From contig NZ_JBLJBV010000057.1 in assembly GCF_047638075.1 (NCBI RefSeq), positions 1 through 64,000 on the forward strand: a stretch of DNA of 64,000 bases, given 5' to 3'. Source of the stretch: UBA6197 sp047638075 (GTDB lineage Bacteria; Pseudomonadota; Alphaproteobacteria; Rhodobacterales; Rhodobacteraceae). A program made the translations under genes and the position numbers. A model generated the notes under the pieces. The model had not been told where the DNA came from, ran no database searches, and saw nothing but the letters and a program-made list of their open reading frames with translations. Of this stretch, positions 9,209 to 19,760 are shown one piece after another (within the stretch, counting starts at the first letter, position 1; each line of letters starts with the position of its first letter).

Positions 9209-9811
9209 TTATTTGGCACGCCTGTTGATTTCACCAACGATATCAAACAGCGAATTGCCCAGCGCGCCATTCTTGCGCAGATCGCCCAGAATCACAGTGG
9301 TTTGCGTGCCGGTATCGTCGGTTATGACCCATTGCCGTAACTCAGTCGGCTTGCCCGTGAAAACCATTTTGATCGTGCCGTATTCGGGGTGTTCAGGGTC
9401 TTGGGCAATAACGGATGTGGTTTTGGCGTCGTTGGTATGACCCACCACCATCTTTGCTTTTGCCAGATCGACATTTGCCGCCAGCATCAGGTTCAGCGGC
9501 GTCCGCGCCAGCGGATACTGTTCTGGCGGTTGGTTCGATTTCGCGTCAAAAATGGCAACCTGCTGACCTCCGGCAATGACCAGGGTACGGTCGGGCGGCG
9601 TGTATTCAAACCGGGCGCGGCCGGGGCGTTTGATAAACACTTTCCCCGTTGAGATCGTGCCATCACCGTTGACCTGCGTAAAATCTGCCTCAACGGTCTG
9701 AAGCCCGTTCAGATAGCGCGACAGTTCGCCCAGTGAAATTTTCTCGGCCGAAGCGGGAACCGCAAGGGCGAGGGCGAACAGCGGGGCGAGGGCAAAGCGA
9801 AGCATTTTCAT
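9209..9811 (-). CDS. lolA: Outer-membrane lipoprotein carrier LolA
   Basis: Periplasmic chaperone that takes lipoproteins from LolCDE to the outer membrane. 200 residues with a clear Sec signal peptide (about residues 1-22, ending VPASA) and the LolA fold: YLNGLQTVEADFTQV, the GKVFIKRPGRARFEY strand pair and a C-terminal DIVGEINRR segment. It lies downstream of ftsK on the same strand, but a strong terminator at 9841-9871 separates them, so it probably has its own promoter in the short gap. Confidence 0.9.
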   Translation of the reverse strand: MKMLRFALAPLFALALAVPASAEKISLGELSRYLNGLQTVEADFTQVNGDGTISTGKVFIKRPGRARFEYTPPDRTLVIAGGQQVAIFDAKSNQPPEQYPLARTPLNLMLAANVDLAKAKMVVGHTNDAKTTSVIAQDPEHPEYGTIKMVFTGKPTELRQWVITDDTGTQTTVILGDLRKNGALGNSLFDIVGEINRRAK

Positions 9812-9840
9812 GGGGTCAATCTATCTGTTCGCCCGCAATA

Positions 9841-9871
9841 GAAAAGCCCCGCCAGATCACTTTGGCGGGGC
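9841..9871 (-). terminator. Rho-independent terminator downstream of ftsK
   Basis: Plus-strand GCCCCGCCA, 8-base loop, TGGCGGGGC, with AAAA before it. Read on the minus strand this is a 9-bp GC stem followed by TTTTC, 23 bases after the ftsK stop and 30 bases before the lolA start. Confidence 0.88.
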
Positions 9872-9893
9872 GATTAGTCACGGTTTCGCGCGG

Positions 9894-12800
9894 TTAATGC
9901 TCGGGCACCAGGATTTCGCGTTTTCCGACATGGTTGGCCGCGGTGACAATGTTCTGGTCTTCCATCTGCTCAACCAGACGCGCCGCCTTGTTATAGCCGA
10001 TGCCCAGTTTGCGCTGAATGTACGAGGTCGAGCATTTCCGGTCCTTGATCACGATCGCCACAGCGGTATCGTAAAGCGCGTTTTCCACATCATCGCCGCC
10101 ACCAAGGCCCAGAACCGCGTCAATATCGGCCTCTCGGTCCTCATCGGGCCCTTCAACCACGCCCGACATATATTCCGGCGGGCCAAAGGACTTGAGATGG
10201 TTGACGATTTCCTCAACCTCTTCGTCGCTGACGAACGGTCCGTGAATACGGGTTATGCGCGCACCCCCCGCCATGTAAAGCATATCGCCCATACCCAAAA
10301 GCTGCTCGGCGCCCTGTTCCCCCAAGATCGTGCGGCTGTCGATTTTTGAGGTCACCTGGAAGGAAATCCGGGTCGGGAAGTTGGCTTTGATCGTGCCGGT
10401 GATCACATCAACCGAGGGGCGCTGCGTGGCCATGATCAGATGGATCCCCGAGGCCCGCGCCATCTGCGCAAGCCGTTGAATACAAGCCTCAATTTCCTTA
10501 CCGGCCACCATCATCAGATCGGCCATCTCATCAACGATCACCACGATGTAGGGAATGGTCGAGGGGGTGAATTCGTCGGTCTCAAAAATCGGCTCGCCGG
10601 TTTCGTCATCAAAACCGGTCTGCACCGTGCGCTTGAAAGTTTCGCCCTTGGACAGCGCCTCGCGGACGCGGCCATTATAGCCCTCAATGTTGCGCACCCC
10701 CATTTTTGACATTTTGCGGTAGCGCTCTTCCATTTCGCCGACGACCCATTTCAGCGCAACAACCGCCTTTTTAGGGTCGGTCACGACCGGCGACAGAAGG
10801 TGCGGAATGCCGTCATAGACCGACAATTCCAGCATCTTGGGGTCAATCATGATCAGGCGGCATTCCTCGGGGGAAAGCTTGTAAAGAAGACTCAGGATCA
10901 TCGTGTTGATCGCAACGGATTTACCGGACCCGGTGGTTCCGGCAATCAGCAGGTGGGGCATTTTCGCCAGGTTCGCCACGATCGGTTCACCGGCGATGTC
11001 TTTACCCAAAGCCAGAGGCAGGCGCATGTTGCTGTCGCCAAAATCGCGGGCGGCCAGAATTTCGCGCAGCACGACCTTTTCGCGGTGCGCGTTGGGCAAC
11101 TCGATCCCGATGACCGAACGCCCCGGCACCGTAGACACCCGCGCCGACAGCGCAGACATGGACCGCGCGATGTCATCGGCCAACCCGATTACCCGGCTGG
11201 CTTTCAACCCCGGCGCGGGCTCCAATTCATACATCGTGACCACCGGGCCGGGCCGAACCGAGACGATTTCGCCTTTGACGCCGTAATCGTCCAGCACGTT
11301 TTCCAGCATCCGCGCGTTTTCTTCCAATGCTTCATCGGGCAGCGTGTGGCGTTGAATGGTCACGGGGTTTGTCAAAAGATTTAGCGGCGGCTGTTCATAG
11401 GCCGAGGGCTCGGGTTCAAGGTTCAGCTTGGGCTGCGCTTCGGCCATTGCCTGGCGCGAGGGGGCAGTGGGTTTTTTCGGCATATGCTGGACCACGCGCC
11501 GCGATTCGGCGGTGGGGATCACCATGCGGTTCAGCGTCCCGCGCGGCGATGGTTCATCAAAACCGTCTTCTTCCTCGTCATCATCCAACGCCGCAAAGGC
11601 ATTGCGGTCAAAGCTGGAATTCACCTTCCAGGGCTGTTCATCCGGTGTGGGGGCAAAATCGTCAACCATCGGATCGGAATCTTCGGTCAGATCGGTCGCC
11701 GTATCCCAAGATTGCCCGTCCGCGACAAGTGGCGAGGGGGCCGCTACAACGGGCATGACGCGTGGCGCCGGGGCCGGCATGAAGCGCGGCGTCGCCTGAA
11801 GTGGCGGCTCGGCCCGCAAACCGCCTGATCCGGCAGCGCGGCCCTCAGCCGCCAAGGGTTTTGCCCCACGTCCCAAGCGCGCTGCGACCGCTGACAAAAC
11901 CGAGGCGGGTGCAGAAACCGGCGGTTCGGGCTTATAGCTCAACTCGGTGGCAGGCTCGGCCCGGTCAGGGCGTGAATTGGCGCGCAACTGGCCCGCTACA
12001 GGCGCTATGTTGTAGCCTTGTACCATCGGCTCTACCCGTGGCGCCGGCGCAGGGGCCGCAGAACGCGTTTTTACCGCATTTGCAATGCGCGCCCGGATAC
12101 GGTCTTCGCTGGGCGCATCCATCTGCGTGTTATCCCACGCGTGGATCGGCTCTACCAGTTCCGGCTCCAGATCGGGCAGGTGATCGGGCTCTACTGCGCG
12201 GCGGATGCGGTTGATAAATGTGGGCCGTTCGGCGGCAACCTCGGGGGCATAGCCGTGCGGGCCACCTTCCCAAGCGGTTTGCTGCGCCTGCCAGTTGGCC
12301 AGATCGGCGGCCCGGTCTGCGGCATCGGCCCGGCGTTTGCGGGCGCGTTCCGCCGCCATCTGCGCCGCAGACACCGAAGCGGCAGCACCCCGGCCCAAAA
12401 GCGTCATCGCCCCGGCATAAAGCGTGACGGTGCCCAGCATCAAAAACCGCGCAATGGCGCGCAGCTCTGCCCGGTCAAAGCCCAGCACAAAGGCCCCCAT
12501 CCCCAGCATCAGAACCGCAAAGATCAGCGCCATCAGCTTCAGCCCGACCGACCCCGAAACCGGCGACATCCCCAGCAACGATCCGGCGATCATGTCACCG
12601 AAATGCCCGCCCAGACCGTAGGCTTGGCCCCAATCAGCCCCGGGCACCAAAAGCGCCGCATAAACGGAAACCAGCGCCAGCCCGATCGGCAGAAAGGTTG
12701 CCCGCGCCAAGGCACGATCCTCGCCGCGGTGGGTGACAAAGCGCAGCCCCCAGGCGATCAGCCCCAGGGGCAGCATCCACGCGCCAAAACCGACGATGAT

Positions 12801-13034
12801 GTAAAGCGGCGAGGCAATGCCCGCCCCGAGATGACCCAGAAAGTTATGCACCGGCGCATCCGAGGCAACCATCCAGCTAGGGTCTTCGGGGGAATAGCTG
12901 GCCAGCATCAGGGTTACCAAAACGCCCAACACCACCAGACCCGCGCCCAGCAGTTCCTTGCCGCGCCGTTCCAGCACCGCTTGTGTGTCCTGATCCAAAA
13001 GCGGGTCGCGCTGTCTTGCCTGATAGGATGCCAT
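9894..13034 (-). CDS. ftsK: DNA translocase FtsK
   Basis: Septal DNA pump that moves the terminus region and activates dif recombination. 1046 residues. The N-terminus holds about four membrane helices (residues 30-210), followed by a long, low-complexity linker rich in Pro, Ala and Glu (about 220-560), then the motor. Walker A is [12 protein letters not shown] at about residue 695, with [20 protein letters not shown] after it and Walker [17 protein letters not shown]. The C-terminal gamma winged helix (about 980-1040) includes [20 protein letters not shown], which reads KOPS sites. It starts 13 bases after the aminotransferase stop, so the two are probably co-transcribed. Confidence 0.96.
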   Translation of the reverse strand: MASYQARQRDPLLDQDTQAVLERRGKELLGAGLVVLGVLVTLMLASYSPEDPSWMVASDAPVHNFLGHLGAGIASPLYIIVGFGAWMLPLGLIAWGLRFVTHRGEDRALARATFLPIGLALVSVYAALLVPGADWGQAYGLGGHFGDMIAGSLLGMSPVSGSVGLKLMALIFAVLMLGMGAFVLGFDRAELRAIARFLMLGTVTLYAGAMTLLGRGAAASVSAAQMAAERARKRRADAADRAADLANWQAQQTAWEGGPHGYAPEVAAERPTFINRIRRAVEPDHLPDLEPELVEPIHAWDNTQMDAPSEDRIRARIANAVKTRSAAPAPAPRVEPMVQGYNIAPVAGQLRANSRPDRAEPATELSYKPEPPVSAPASVLSAVAARLGRGAKPLAAEGRAAGSGGLRAEPPLQATPRFMPAPAPRVMPVVAAPSPLVADGQSWDTATDLTEDSDPMVDDFAPTPDEQPWKVNSSFDRNAFAALDDDEEEDGFDEPSPRGTLNRMVIPTAESRRVVQHMPKKPTAPSRQAMAEAQPKLNLEPEPSAYEQPPLNLLTNPVTIQRHTLPDEALEENARMLENVLDDYGVKGEIVSVRPGPVVTMYELEPAPGLKASRVIGLADDIARSMSALSARVSTVPGRSVIGIELPNAHREKVVLREILAARDFGDSNMRLPLALGKDIAGEPIVANLAKMPHLLIAGTTGSGKSVAINTMILSLLYKLSPEECRLIMIDPKMLELSVYDGIPHLLSPVVTDPKKAVVALKWVVGEMEERYRKMSKMGVRNIEGYNGRVREALSKGETFKRTVQTGFDDETGEPIFETDEFTPSTIPYIVVIVDEMADLMMVAGKEIEACIQRLAQMARASGIHLIMATQRPSVDVITGTIKANFPTRISFQVTSKIDSRTILGEQGAEQLLGMGDMLYMAGGARITRIHGPFVSDEEVEEIVNHLKSFGPPEYMSGVVEGPDEDREADIDAVLGLGGGDDVENALYDTAVAIVIKDRKCSTSYIQRKLGIGYNKAARLVEQMEDQNIVTAANHVGKREILVPEH

Positions 13035-13046
13035 ATTTACCCGTCC

Positions 13047-14225
13047 TCACGCATATAAGCAGTCGCGTAGGCCAATCAGCCCGCGCTGCGTTTCTTCTTT
13101 TGGGGCGACCAAGGCCACCCGGATATATCCCTTGCCGGGGTTTTCCCCGTTCACGTCACGCGACAAATAGGCGCCGGGCAGAACCCGCACCCCGGTTTCG
13201 CGCCATAGCTTCAGCGCCGCTTCTTCGCCGTCGTCGACGGGCAGCCAAAGGAAAAAGCCGCCCTCGGGGGTATGATAGCTGTTCACGCCCGCAAAAACCT
13301 GTTCAGCCATATCATATTTTTCAGCGTAAAGCGCCCGGTTTTCGGTCACATGCGCCTCATCATTCCAGGCGCGTTCGGATACGCGCTGCAACGGCAAGGG
13401 CAGCGGCGCCCCGGCAAAGGCACGCAGTTGGCGAATGCGCATCATGCTTTGCGCCCCCCCCGCGCAGAACCCGGACCGCAGCCCCGGCATGTTCGAGCGC
13501 TTGGAAAGCGAGTGAAACACCACCACACGCTCCGGGTCGGCGCCCACCTCATTGGCGACCTCAAGCGCACCGGGCGGCGGGGCATTGCGCCAGATTTCGG
13601 AATAGCATTCATCGGAAAACAGCCGGAAATCATGTTTTTCGGCCAGCGTCAGCACGGTTTTCAGATAACCGCGCGGTGCAACGGCGCCTTGCGGATTCGC
13701 GGGCGAACACAAATAGGCGATCGCCGTGCGGTCCAACACCGCGGCGGGCAGGCTGGCAAAGTCGGGCAAAAAGCCGGTCTCTTCGGTTGCTGGCACAAAC
13801 ACCGGTTCGGCCCCCACCGCCAGCGCCGCCACGGCATAGACCTGATAAAACGGGTTCGGGATCAGCACGACCGGCCGCTGGCCGTTCTTAAGCTCGGGGC
13901 AAAGCGCGATAGCCGCGTTGAAAAGCCCCTCACGGGTGCCGTTCAGCGCCATCACACGGTCAGGCGTCAGGTCCACCCCATAGCGCCGCTTTAGCCAGCC
14001 CGTGATCGCCGTCAACAGTTCGGGCGTTCCATCATTGGGCGGGTAAAGTGCAAATTCATGGACGTTTTCAGCCAAAACCTGCGCGAGGAACGCAGGCATC
14101 GGGTGGCGTGGCTCTCCGATGGTCATGGCAATGGGATCGCCGCCGGGGGCGTGATGATCCAGCAGTTTGCGCAACCGCGGAAACGCGTATTCGGGCAGGT
14201 TCGAGAACCGCTCGGGAAATGCCAT
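13047..14225 (-). CDS. Class I/II aminotransferase, DapC-like
   Basis: PLP-dependent transaminase of about 392 residues, resembling N-succinyldiaminopimelate aminotransferase (lysine/peptidoglycan precursor pathway). Seen: YPPNDGTPELLTAI, NPFYQVYAVAALA, CSPANPQGAV, SDECYSEIW and the PLP lysine motif SLSKRSNMPGLRSGF. The start at 14225 (MAFPERF) has GCGAGG upstream; an in-frame ATG 24 bases earlier is less likely. The neighbouring ftsK and amidase share its strand. The DapC assignment rests on overall resemblance and should be treated as probable. Confidence 0.85.
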   Translation of the reverse strand: MAFPERFSNLPEYAFPRLRKLLDHHAPGGDPIAMTIGEPRHPMPAFLAQVLAENVHEFALYPPNDGTPELLTAITGWLKRRYGVDLTPDRVMALNGTREGLFNAAIALCPELKNGQRPVVLIPNPFYQVYAVAALAVGAEPVFVPATEETGFLPDFASLPAAVLDRTAIAYLCSPANPQGAVAPRGYLKTVLTLAEKHDFRLFSDECYSEIWRNAPPPGALEVANEVGADPERVVVFHSLSKRSNMPGLRSGFCAGGAQSMMRIRQLRAFAGAPLPLPLQRVSERAWNDEAHVTENRALYAEKYDMAEQVFAGVNSYHTPEGGFFLWLPVDDGEEAALKLWRETGVRVLPGAYLSRDVNGENPGKGYIRVALVAPKEETQRGLIGLRDCLYA

Positions 14226-14343
14226 GTCTGCCTCGCTTGTCGGGGTCATGTCGCCCCGTTTGGGCCAAGATTAGCCAAGCCGGGCGGCAACGTCCAGAAA
14301 AAGCAATGAATCCCCGGCCTTTGGTCTGCACTATTGTGGCATT

Positions 14344-15660
14344 TCAGCCAAGCGCGGCCTCGGCGGCGGTGCCCAGACGCAAAAGTCGGTCTTCGGTCAT
14401 CGGCGCGGCCATCAGGCTGATACCCGTCGCCGGCACGCCGGTGGGCAGGGTCAGCACACAAAGGCCAAGGTTATTTCCGATACGCGTGTTACGCAGCGCC
14501 AGCAGGTTTTCAGAGGCGAAATAGGCCGGATCGGTCAAAAGCCGTTCGGCATCGGGCGGCAGAATCGGCGCGGTGGGCACCAATACCGCGTCATAGCCCG
14601 CCGTCGCCGCCAGCCAGTCCGCGCGAAGCCGTTCCAACCGCTGCCATGCGGTGATATATTCGGTGGCCAGGGGGATAGCGCCGGTGCGGAACCGCTCCAG
14701 AATGACGGGATACATCTTTTCGGGATGCGCCTCGATCTGGTCTTTCCACTGGGCATAGGCCTCGGGGGCGAACAAGACACCCGACATCGCCAGCGCCTCA
14801 TCAACCATCGGCAGGGTCTTGCGGGTGATGTGGGCGCCCGCCTTGGCCAACCGGTCGACCGCCTGTTCAAAGCCCTGCACCGGGGCCTTGCGCGCGCCCT
14901 CGAAGGGCAGGCCCTCCAACACCAACAGCCGCGCGTTCGTCAGGGTGGTATCGCGCAGATCAGGCGCGGCGCGCCCCTCCAATGCGGCCAGGACCAGCGC
15001 GCAATCTTCGACGCTGCGCGCCAGCGGCCCGACCGTATCAAACCGCGGGCATAGCGGCACTGTCCCCGCCAAGGGCAGCCGCCCGGCGGTGGTTTTCAGC
15101 CCCACCAGATCGTTCCACGCCGATGGAATACGCACCGACCCGCCTGTGTCTGACCCGACCGCCGCCGCTGCCAGCCCCATCGCCACCGAAACCGCTGCCC
15201 CCGACGAAGACCCGCCAGGCGCCAGCCTTGGGTCATGCACATTGGGCGGCGTCGCGGTCATCGGGTTCACCCCAAGACCGGAAAACGCCAGTTCGGTCAT
15301 ATGGGTCTTGCCCAGACAAACGGTGCCTTGCAGCGTGGCCACACGCAAAACCTCGGCATCCGCATCAGGCACGCGGCCCGCCAATAGGCGCGAGCCCGCT
15401 TCGGTGCCCACGCCGGCAGTGTCGAACAGATCCTTCCACGACAGCGCCACCCCATCCAGCGGGCCACGCAGCAGCCCTGCCTTGGCGCGGGCGCGGGCGG
15501 CCATCGCCTCGGCGCGGGCGCGGTCCGGGGTCAACCGCGCGTAAATTCGCGGTTCAGAGGCGGCCGCATCCAAATAGGCCTCGACCTGCACCACCGGGTC
15601 CAGTTGACCCGCCGCGATAGCCCGGCCCTGCTCGGCCGCTGTCTTTGTCCGCCACTGCAT
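14344..15660 (-). CDS. Amidase-signature family hydrolase
   Basis: Hydrolyses a carboxamide; 438 residues. The Ser-cisSer-Lys machinery is visible: lysine in ALSWKDLFDTAG, the cis-serine in APGGSSSGAAVSVAMG and the nucleophile region in GSDTGGSVRIPSAWN. Related to aspartyl/glutamyl-tRNA amidotransferase subunit A, but no GatB/GatC is adjacent, so it is more likely a free amidase. The start is the second of two adjacent ATGs (15660), which places AGGAG about 7 bases upstream. It diverges from the hydroxylase gene with only 43 bases between the starts. Confidence 0.88.
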   Translation of the reverse strand: MQWRTKTAAEQGRAIAAGQLDPVVQVEAYLDAAASEPRIYARLTPDRARAEAMAARARAKAGLLRGPLDGVALSWKDLFDTAGVGTEAGSRLLAGRVPDADAEVLRVATLQGTVCLGKTHMTELAFSGLGVNPMTATPPNVHDPRLAPGGSSSGAAVSVAMGLAAAAVGSDTGGSVRIPSAWNDLVGLKTTAGRLPLAGTVPLCPRFDTVGPLARSVEDCALVLAALEGRAAPDLRDTTLTNARLLVLEGLPFEGARKAPVQGFEQAVDRLAKAGAHITRKTLPMVDEALAMSGVLFAPEAYAQWKDQIEAHPEKMYPVILERFRTGAIPLATEYITAWQRLERLRADWLAATAGYDAVLVPTAPILPPDAERLLTDPAYFASENLLALRNTRIGNNLGLCVLTLPTGVPATGISLMAAPMTEDRLLRLGTAAEAALG

Positions 15661-15703
15661 CATGCGCTCCTGCTTTTGACGAAGGCTAACGGCAAGGACG
15701 CGC

Positions 15704-16966
15704 ATGGACAATCCCGCACGAGACGCCATATTGACGGACATGGAATATGATTCAGACGTGATTATTGCGGGGGGCGGGCTGAATGGTCCAGCCTTGGGGT
15801 TGGCACTGGCCGGGGCCGGGCTGCGGATAACGGTAGTTGACGCCCAACCGCCGCGTGCGCGCACGGATCTGGGGTTTGACGGGCGGGCCTATGCGCTGGC
15901 GATCGTCTCGCAAAAACTGCTTGCGGCAATCGGCATCTGGCCCGCTGTAGCGCCCAACGCGCAGGCGCTGAACGCCGTCAAAGCCGCCGACGGCCACGCC
16001 GGCGAAGGTGCTTCGCCATTGTTTTTGCACTTTGATTCGGCCGAACTGGACCACGGCCCCGTCGGTTACATGCTGGAAGACCGCTACCTTTACCGTGCAT
16101 TTCTGGACGCGATGCAGGCCGAGCCGAACCTGACCCATATCGGCGCCACCTCGGTTGTGGCCCAAACCGCTGGCCCGGCGGGTGTGACGGTAACACTGTC
16201 AGACGGGCGCAACCTTTCGGCGCGGGTATTGGTGGGGGCTGACGGGCGGCGTTCGGGCGTGGCGGAACGGGCGGGCATCACCCGGTCTGGCTGGGGTTAC
16301 GGGCAGACGGCGCTGGTTTGCGCCATCGACCACGAATTGCCGCATGGTGGCATTGCCTATCAGCTTTTCATGCCCACCGGGCCGCTGGCAATCCTGCCGC
16401 TGCCCGGTAACCGCTGCTCAATCGTGTGGAGCGAAACCGACGCCAATGCCAAAACCATAGCTGCGCTGTCGGATGACGACTTTCTGGCCGTCCTGCGCCC
16501 CCGCTTTGGCGATTTTCTGGGGGCGATCCAACTTGCCGGGCCGCGCTTTTCCTACCCGCTCAATCTGACGCTGGCCAATGCCTATACCGCGCCGCGCATC
16601 GCGTTGATTGGGGATGCGGCGCATGGGGTTCACCCGATTGCGGGGCAGGGCCTGAACCTTGGCCTGCGCGATGTGGGCGCGCTTGCCGAAGTACTGGCCG
16701 AGGCGCTGCGACGCGGCGAAGACATTGGCGGCGCCGATGTGCTGGACCGCTATCAAAGGTGGCGCCGGTTTGATGCGACCACGCTCGCGCTTGGCATGGA
16801 CGGGGTCAACCATCTGTTTTCAAACAACAACCCGATTTTGCGTGCAGGTCGTGACCTTGGTATGGGGTTGGTTCAGGCCATCCCGGCCCTACGTCAGGGC
16901 TTTATGCGTCAGGCGGCGGGTCTTGGTGGAAAGCTGCCGCGCCTTTTACAAGGTCGCCCCCTTTGA
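15704..16966 (+). CDS. UbiH/UbiF/Coq6-family FAD-dependent hydroxylase
   Basis: Aromatic-ring hydroxylase of ubiquinone biosynthesis; 420 residues. Seen: the dinucleotide-binding DVIIAGGGLNGPALGLALAGAG, the mid-protein VLVGADGRRSGVAERAG and the FAD-phosphate motif RIALIGDAAHGVHPIAGQGLNLGLRD. The ring position modified cannot be read from sequence. AAGGAC lies 5 bases before the ATG at 15704; the in-frame ATG at 15740 (MEYDSDVIIAGGG) matches the usual family N-terminus and is a real alternative. Confidence 0.92.
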   Translation: MDNPARDAILTDMEYDSDVIIAGGGLNGPALGLALAGAGLRITVVDAQPPRARTDLGFDGRAYALAIVSQKLLAAIGIWPAVAPNAQALNAVKAADGHAGEGASPLFLHFDSAELDHGPVGYMLEDRYLYRAFLDAMQAEPNLTHIGATSVVAQTAGPAGVTVTLSDGRNLSARVLVGADGRRSGVAERAGITRSGWGYGQTALVCAIDHELPHGGIAYQLFMPTGPLAILPLPGNRCSIVWSETDANAKTIAALSDDDFLAVLRPRFGDFLGAIQLAGPRFSYPLNLTLANAYTAPRIALIGDAAHGVHPIAGQGLNLGLRDVGALAEVLAEALRRGEDIGGADVLDRYQRWRRFDATTLALGMDGVNHLFSNNNPILRAGRDLGMGLVQAIPALRQGFMRQAAGLGGKLPRLLQGRPL

Positions 16967-17030
16967 CCCCTTTGCCATTGCACAGGATTTTCTGCCAGAG
17001 GCTTGCTGACTGGCCTTCGGCGCGGCGGGC

Positions 17031-17219
17031 TTAATCCAGGCGCCGTGCCTCATCCTCAAGCAAAATCGGAATCCCGCCTCGGATTGGAAATGCCAGCCTT
17101 GCGGAGCGTGACACCAATTCCTGCCGTTCGGGGTCATAGCTCAGAACGGCCTGCGTCAGCGGGCAAACCAGTGCCTCCAACATGCGACGATCAAACAGCG
17201 GGCGTTCAACGTCGGTCAT
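17031..17219 (-). CDS. Trm112/YcaR-family small protein
   Basis: 62-residue UPF0434/Trm112-like protein. It has the characteristic [21 protein letters not shown] and the [16 protein letters not shown] tail, with only one of the usual cysteines left. Some Trm112-family proteins act as partners that stabilise methyltransferases (known for yeast and human); bacterial roles are less clear. Its start overlaps the LON-domain gene stop by 4 bases (ATGA), showing tight coupling. Confidence 0.88.
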   Translation of the reverse strand: MTDVERPLFDRRMLEALVCPLTQAVLSYDPERQELVSRSARLAFPIRGGIPILLEDEARRLD

Positions 17220-17854
17220 TGCACAATTTCCTCGCCGCCGCCCAACATCGCAAATTCAATCAGCGTGACAAGCGTTTCGCGTCTGGTGGTCAGGGTCGGA
17301 GCCTCTAGCAGCGCCTGTTTATCCTCGGGGTCCAGCGGCAACAACATGGACAGTGAATTGATCAGCAATTCATCCTCGGCCTGCTTTAGCGTTTCCCAAT
17401 CAGCATCCAGCCCCTGAACCGCAAAATACCTGCCCAGAAGGTCCAGAAACGACGCTCGGTCAAAGTGGCTGTCTGCTTCGATCCGGCCCAGATCGCGTTC
17501 AAACCCATCCCAGCAGACGTCGGCGCGCAGGTAGGGGGTGAACCCCGATACCTCACGCTGCAACCGAAACCGCGACATCCCCGAAAGGGTGATCATATAG
17601 CGCCCGTCTTCGGTTTCCGAAAAACCGGTCAGCCGCCCGGCACAGCCGATTGCGTTCAACCGTTCTTCTCCGTCCGGGCCCCGGCGCGGCTGGATCATGC
17701 CAATCAGCCGGGCCTTGGTTTTCATGCAGTCTTCCAGCATCTGCAAATACCGCGGCTCAAAAATATGCAGCGGCAGACGTGTGCGCGGCAACAGCAAGGC
17801 GCCCGGCAAGGCGAACAGGGGAATCGTGGTGGGAAGGTCAATGCTTTTGATCAT
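17216..17854 (-). CDS. LON peptidase substrate-binding (N-terminal) domain protein
   Basis: 212 residues covering only the Lon N-terminal domain. The start [34 protein letters not shown] is the family signature; no AAA+ or protease domain follows. Such proteins are common beside thioredoxin and Trm112 genes in this order. Function unproven; possibly substrate recognition. It is 26 bases downstream of the CnoX-like gene and coupled to Trm112. Confidence 0.9.
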   Translation of the reverse strand: MIKSIDLPTTIPLFALPGALLLPRTRLPLHIFEPRYLQMLEDCMKTKARLIGMIQPRRGPDGEERLNAIGCAGRLTGFSETEDGRYMITLSGMSRFRLQREVSGFTPYLRADVCWDGFERDLGRIEADSHFDRASFLDLLGRYFAVQGLDADWETLKQAEDELLINSLSMLLPLDPEDKQALLEAPTLTTRRETLVTLIEFAMLGGGEEIVQ

Positions 17855-17880
17855 GGGTCTTACCTAGGCCGAAGCCATGA

Positions 17881-18771
17881 TTAGACAAATATCATTGACG
17901 ATAATCGCCGCCGCCCCTTTTGAACGATCGGATCAGCAGGTTTAAGCGCCCCAAAAATGGTAAAAAGCTGCGCTTTGGCGGCGCCCTCATTCCAATCACG
18001 ATCACGGCGGAAAAGTTCCAGCAGCTGGTCCACCGCCTCATCGACCCGCCCCGCGGCATGCAGCGCTGCCGCATAGTCAAACCGCGCCTGTAAATCGGCC
18101 GGATCGGCGGCTACGGCAGCCTCCAATGCCTCCAGCGGCCCGGCCTCGGCAGCCTGCCGCGCCAGTGCGAGCTGGGCCCGGGCAGCCTCAACCGGGGCGG
18201 TGCCTGAGATTGCAGCGGGCACCCCGGCCAAGAACGCCTCGGCCTGATCCAGCGATCCCAGCACAATATGGGACCGCACCAAACCGCCAAATGCATCGGC
18301 GTTTTCCGGCTCTTCGCCCAAAATTGCGGCGAAGGTTTCGGCAGCGTCAACCGCAGCCCCCTCGGCCAACATTGCCTCGGCCGCCTCAATCGCCTCGGCA
18401 AGGCCGCCATCCCCGGCCAAAGCCGCCAGCTTTTCCACGAATTTCTTCAACTCGGATGGTGCCAGCGCGCCCTGAAACCCGTCAACCGGCTGGCCCTGCC
18501 AGAACCCGAACACTGTTGGAATTGATTGCACCCGCATCTGGCTTGCAATCATCTGGTTTTCATCAACATTGACCTTGACCATCAAGACCTTGCCGCCCGC
18601 AGCATTGACCGCGGCTTCCAGTGCCGGGCCCAGCGTCTTGCACGGCCCGCACCAAGGCGCCCAGAAATCCACAATCACCGGAATTTGTTGCGATTTTTCC
18701 ACGACCTCGGCCATGAAATTGGCCTCTGTCACGTCACTGACATAAGACTTTGCCTGTCCGTTCCCGAGCAT
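17881..18771 (-). CDS. Thioredoxin-TPR co-chaperone, CnoX/YbbN-like
   Basis: 296 residues: an N-terminal thioredoxin domain with the redox motif WAPWCGPCK (Cys41, Cys44) and SIPTVFGFWQG, followed by an alanine-rich C-terminal TPR-like region (about 120-295). CnoX in E. coli holds unfolded proteins and hands them to GroEL; there the redox motif is usually degenerate, whereas here CGPC is intact, so a true oxidoreductase activity is possible. The ATG at 18771 has GAAGGGGG upstream. Confidence 0.9.
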   Translation of the reverse strand: MLGNGQAKSYVSDVTEANFMAEVVEKSQQIPVIVDFWAPWCGPCKTLGPALEAAVNAAGGKVLMVKVNVDENQMIASQMRVQSIPTVFGFWQGQPVDGFQGALAPSELKKFVEKLAALAGDGGLAEAIEAAEAMLAEGAAVDAAETFAAILGEEPENADAFGGLVRSHIVLGSLDQAEAFLAGVPAAISGTAPVEAARAQLALARQAAEAGPLEALEAAVAADPADLQARFDYAAALHAAGRVDEAVDQLLELFRRDRDWNEGAAKAQLFTIFGALKPADPIVQKGRRRLSSMIFV

Positions 18772-18836
18772 GTTCGCCCCCTTCAATTCGATTTCCTCCT
18801 ATATGCGCGCGCGACCGTGTTTCGCCAAGGGGCGAG

Positions 18837-19625
18837 TCACAGATCAAACGTCGCAAAAACCGGTGCGTGATCTGAAGGCTGTTCCCACCCGCGTGCGGCG
18901 CGCAAGATGCGGCTGGAATGTGCCGCATTGGCGATATCGGGTGTGGCCCAGACATGGTCCAGACGGCGGCCCTTGTCGGCGGCGTCCCAATCGGCGGCGC
19001 GGTAGGACCACCAGCTATAAAGCTGCCCTTCGGGAATATCCTTGCGCGTCACATCAACCCAGGCCCCTGCCTCTTGGGCGGCGGCCAGATGTTCAACCTC
19101 AATCGGCGTGTGGCTGACAATTTTCAGCAGGCTTTTGTGGTTCCAGACATCATCCTCGCGCGGGGCAATATTCAGATCGCCCACCAGAATGGCACGGTCC
19201 GGGCGCTGCCAGCGAAAATAGTCGCGCATCTCGGTCAGGTAATCGAGTTTCTGGCCGAACTTTTCGTTTTGATCGCGGTCAGGAATATCGCCCCCCGCCG
19301 GCACATAAAAGTTATGGATTGTTACGCCATTTTCCAGCCGCCCCGCCACATGGCGGGCATGACCCAACTGCACAAAGTCCTCACCGCCCGCATCCATCAT
19401 CGGCAGTTTGGACAAGATCGCCACGCCGTTATAACCCTTCTGCCCGCGTGCGATGAAATGGCCGTAACCCAGCGCCTGAAACGCCTCAAGAGGGATCTTT
19501 TCCACCGGGCTTTTGCATTCCTGAAGGCAAATCACGTCTGGCGCCTCGTCGCGCATCAGTCGCGCCACCAGCCCTTCGCGCAATCGGACCGAATTGATGT
19601 TCCAGGTGGCAAGGGTAAAACTCAT
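18837..19625 (-). CDS. xthA: Exodeoxyribonuclease III
   Basis: AP endonuclease and 3'-5' exonuclease of base-excision repair; 262 residues of the EEP fold. Seen: LATWNINSVRLR, VICLQECKSPVEKIPLEAF, the YNGVAILSKLP strand, LVGDLNIAPREDDVWN with catalytic Asp and Asn, and the C-terminal RRLDHVWATPDIA and SDHAPVFATFDL with the catalytic histidine. Single gene between the thioredoxin gene and the response regulator, all on the minus strand. Confidence 0.95.
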   Translation of the reverse strand: MSFTLATWNINSVRLREGLVARLMRDEAPDVICLQECKSPVEKIPLEAFQALGYGHFIARGQKGYNGVAILSKLPMMDAGGEDFVQLGHARHVAGRLENGVTIHNFYVPAGGDIPDRDQNEKFGQKLDYLTEMRDYFRWQRPDRAILVGDLNIAPREDDVWNHKSLLKIVSHTPIEVEHLAAAQEAGAWVDVTRKDIPEGQLYSWWSYRAADWDAADKGRRLDHVWATPDIANAAHSSRILRAARGWEQPSDHAPVFATFDL

Positions 19626-19689
19626 GGCGGGCTCCTTTATTGCGCGGCGATCTTCGGCTATCCGCGCGCTACACGCAACCCGGCCGTAA

Positions 19690-19726
19690 AATGCAAAATG
19701 CGGGGGTCACTTGACATGCCCCCGCA
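19690..19726 (-). terminator. Rho-independent terminator of the CenR-like regulator gene
   Basis: TGCGGGGG (19699-19706) pairs perfectly with CCCCCGCA (19719-19726) around a 12-base loop. On the minus strand the stem is followed by TTTTGCATTTT. It sits 35 bases past the regulator's stop codon and ahead of xthA. Confidence 0.85.
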
Positions 19727-19760
19727 CCGTTCCTCTTAGCAGCGGCGCCTCGCCCGGGGC

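Noticed and set aside
12018..13058. 346-residue plus-strand frame opposite ftsK
   Set aside because: Low-complexity, basic, His/Gln/Arg-rich translation typical of the antisense of GC-rich coding DNA; ftsK on the other strand is certain.
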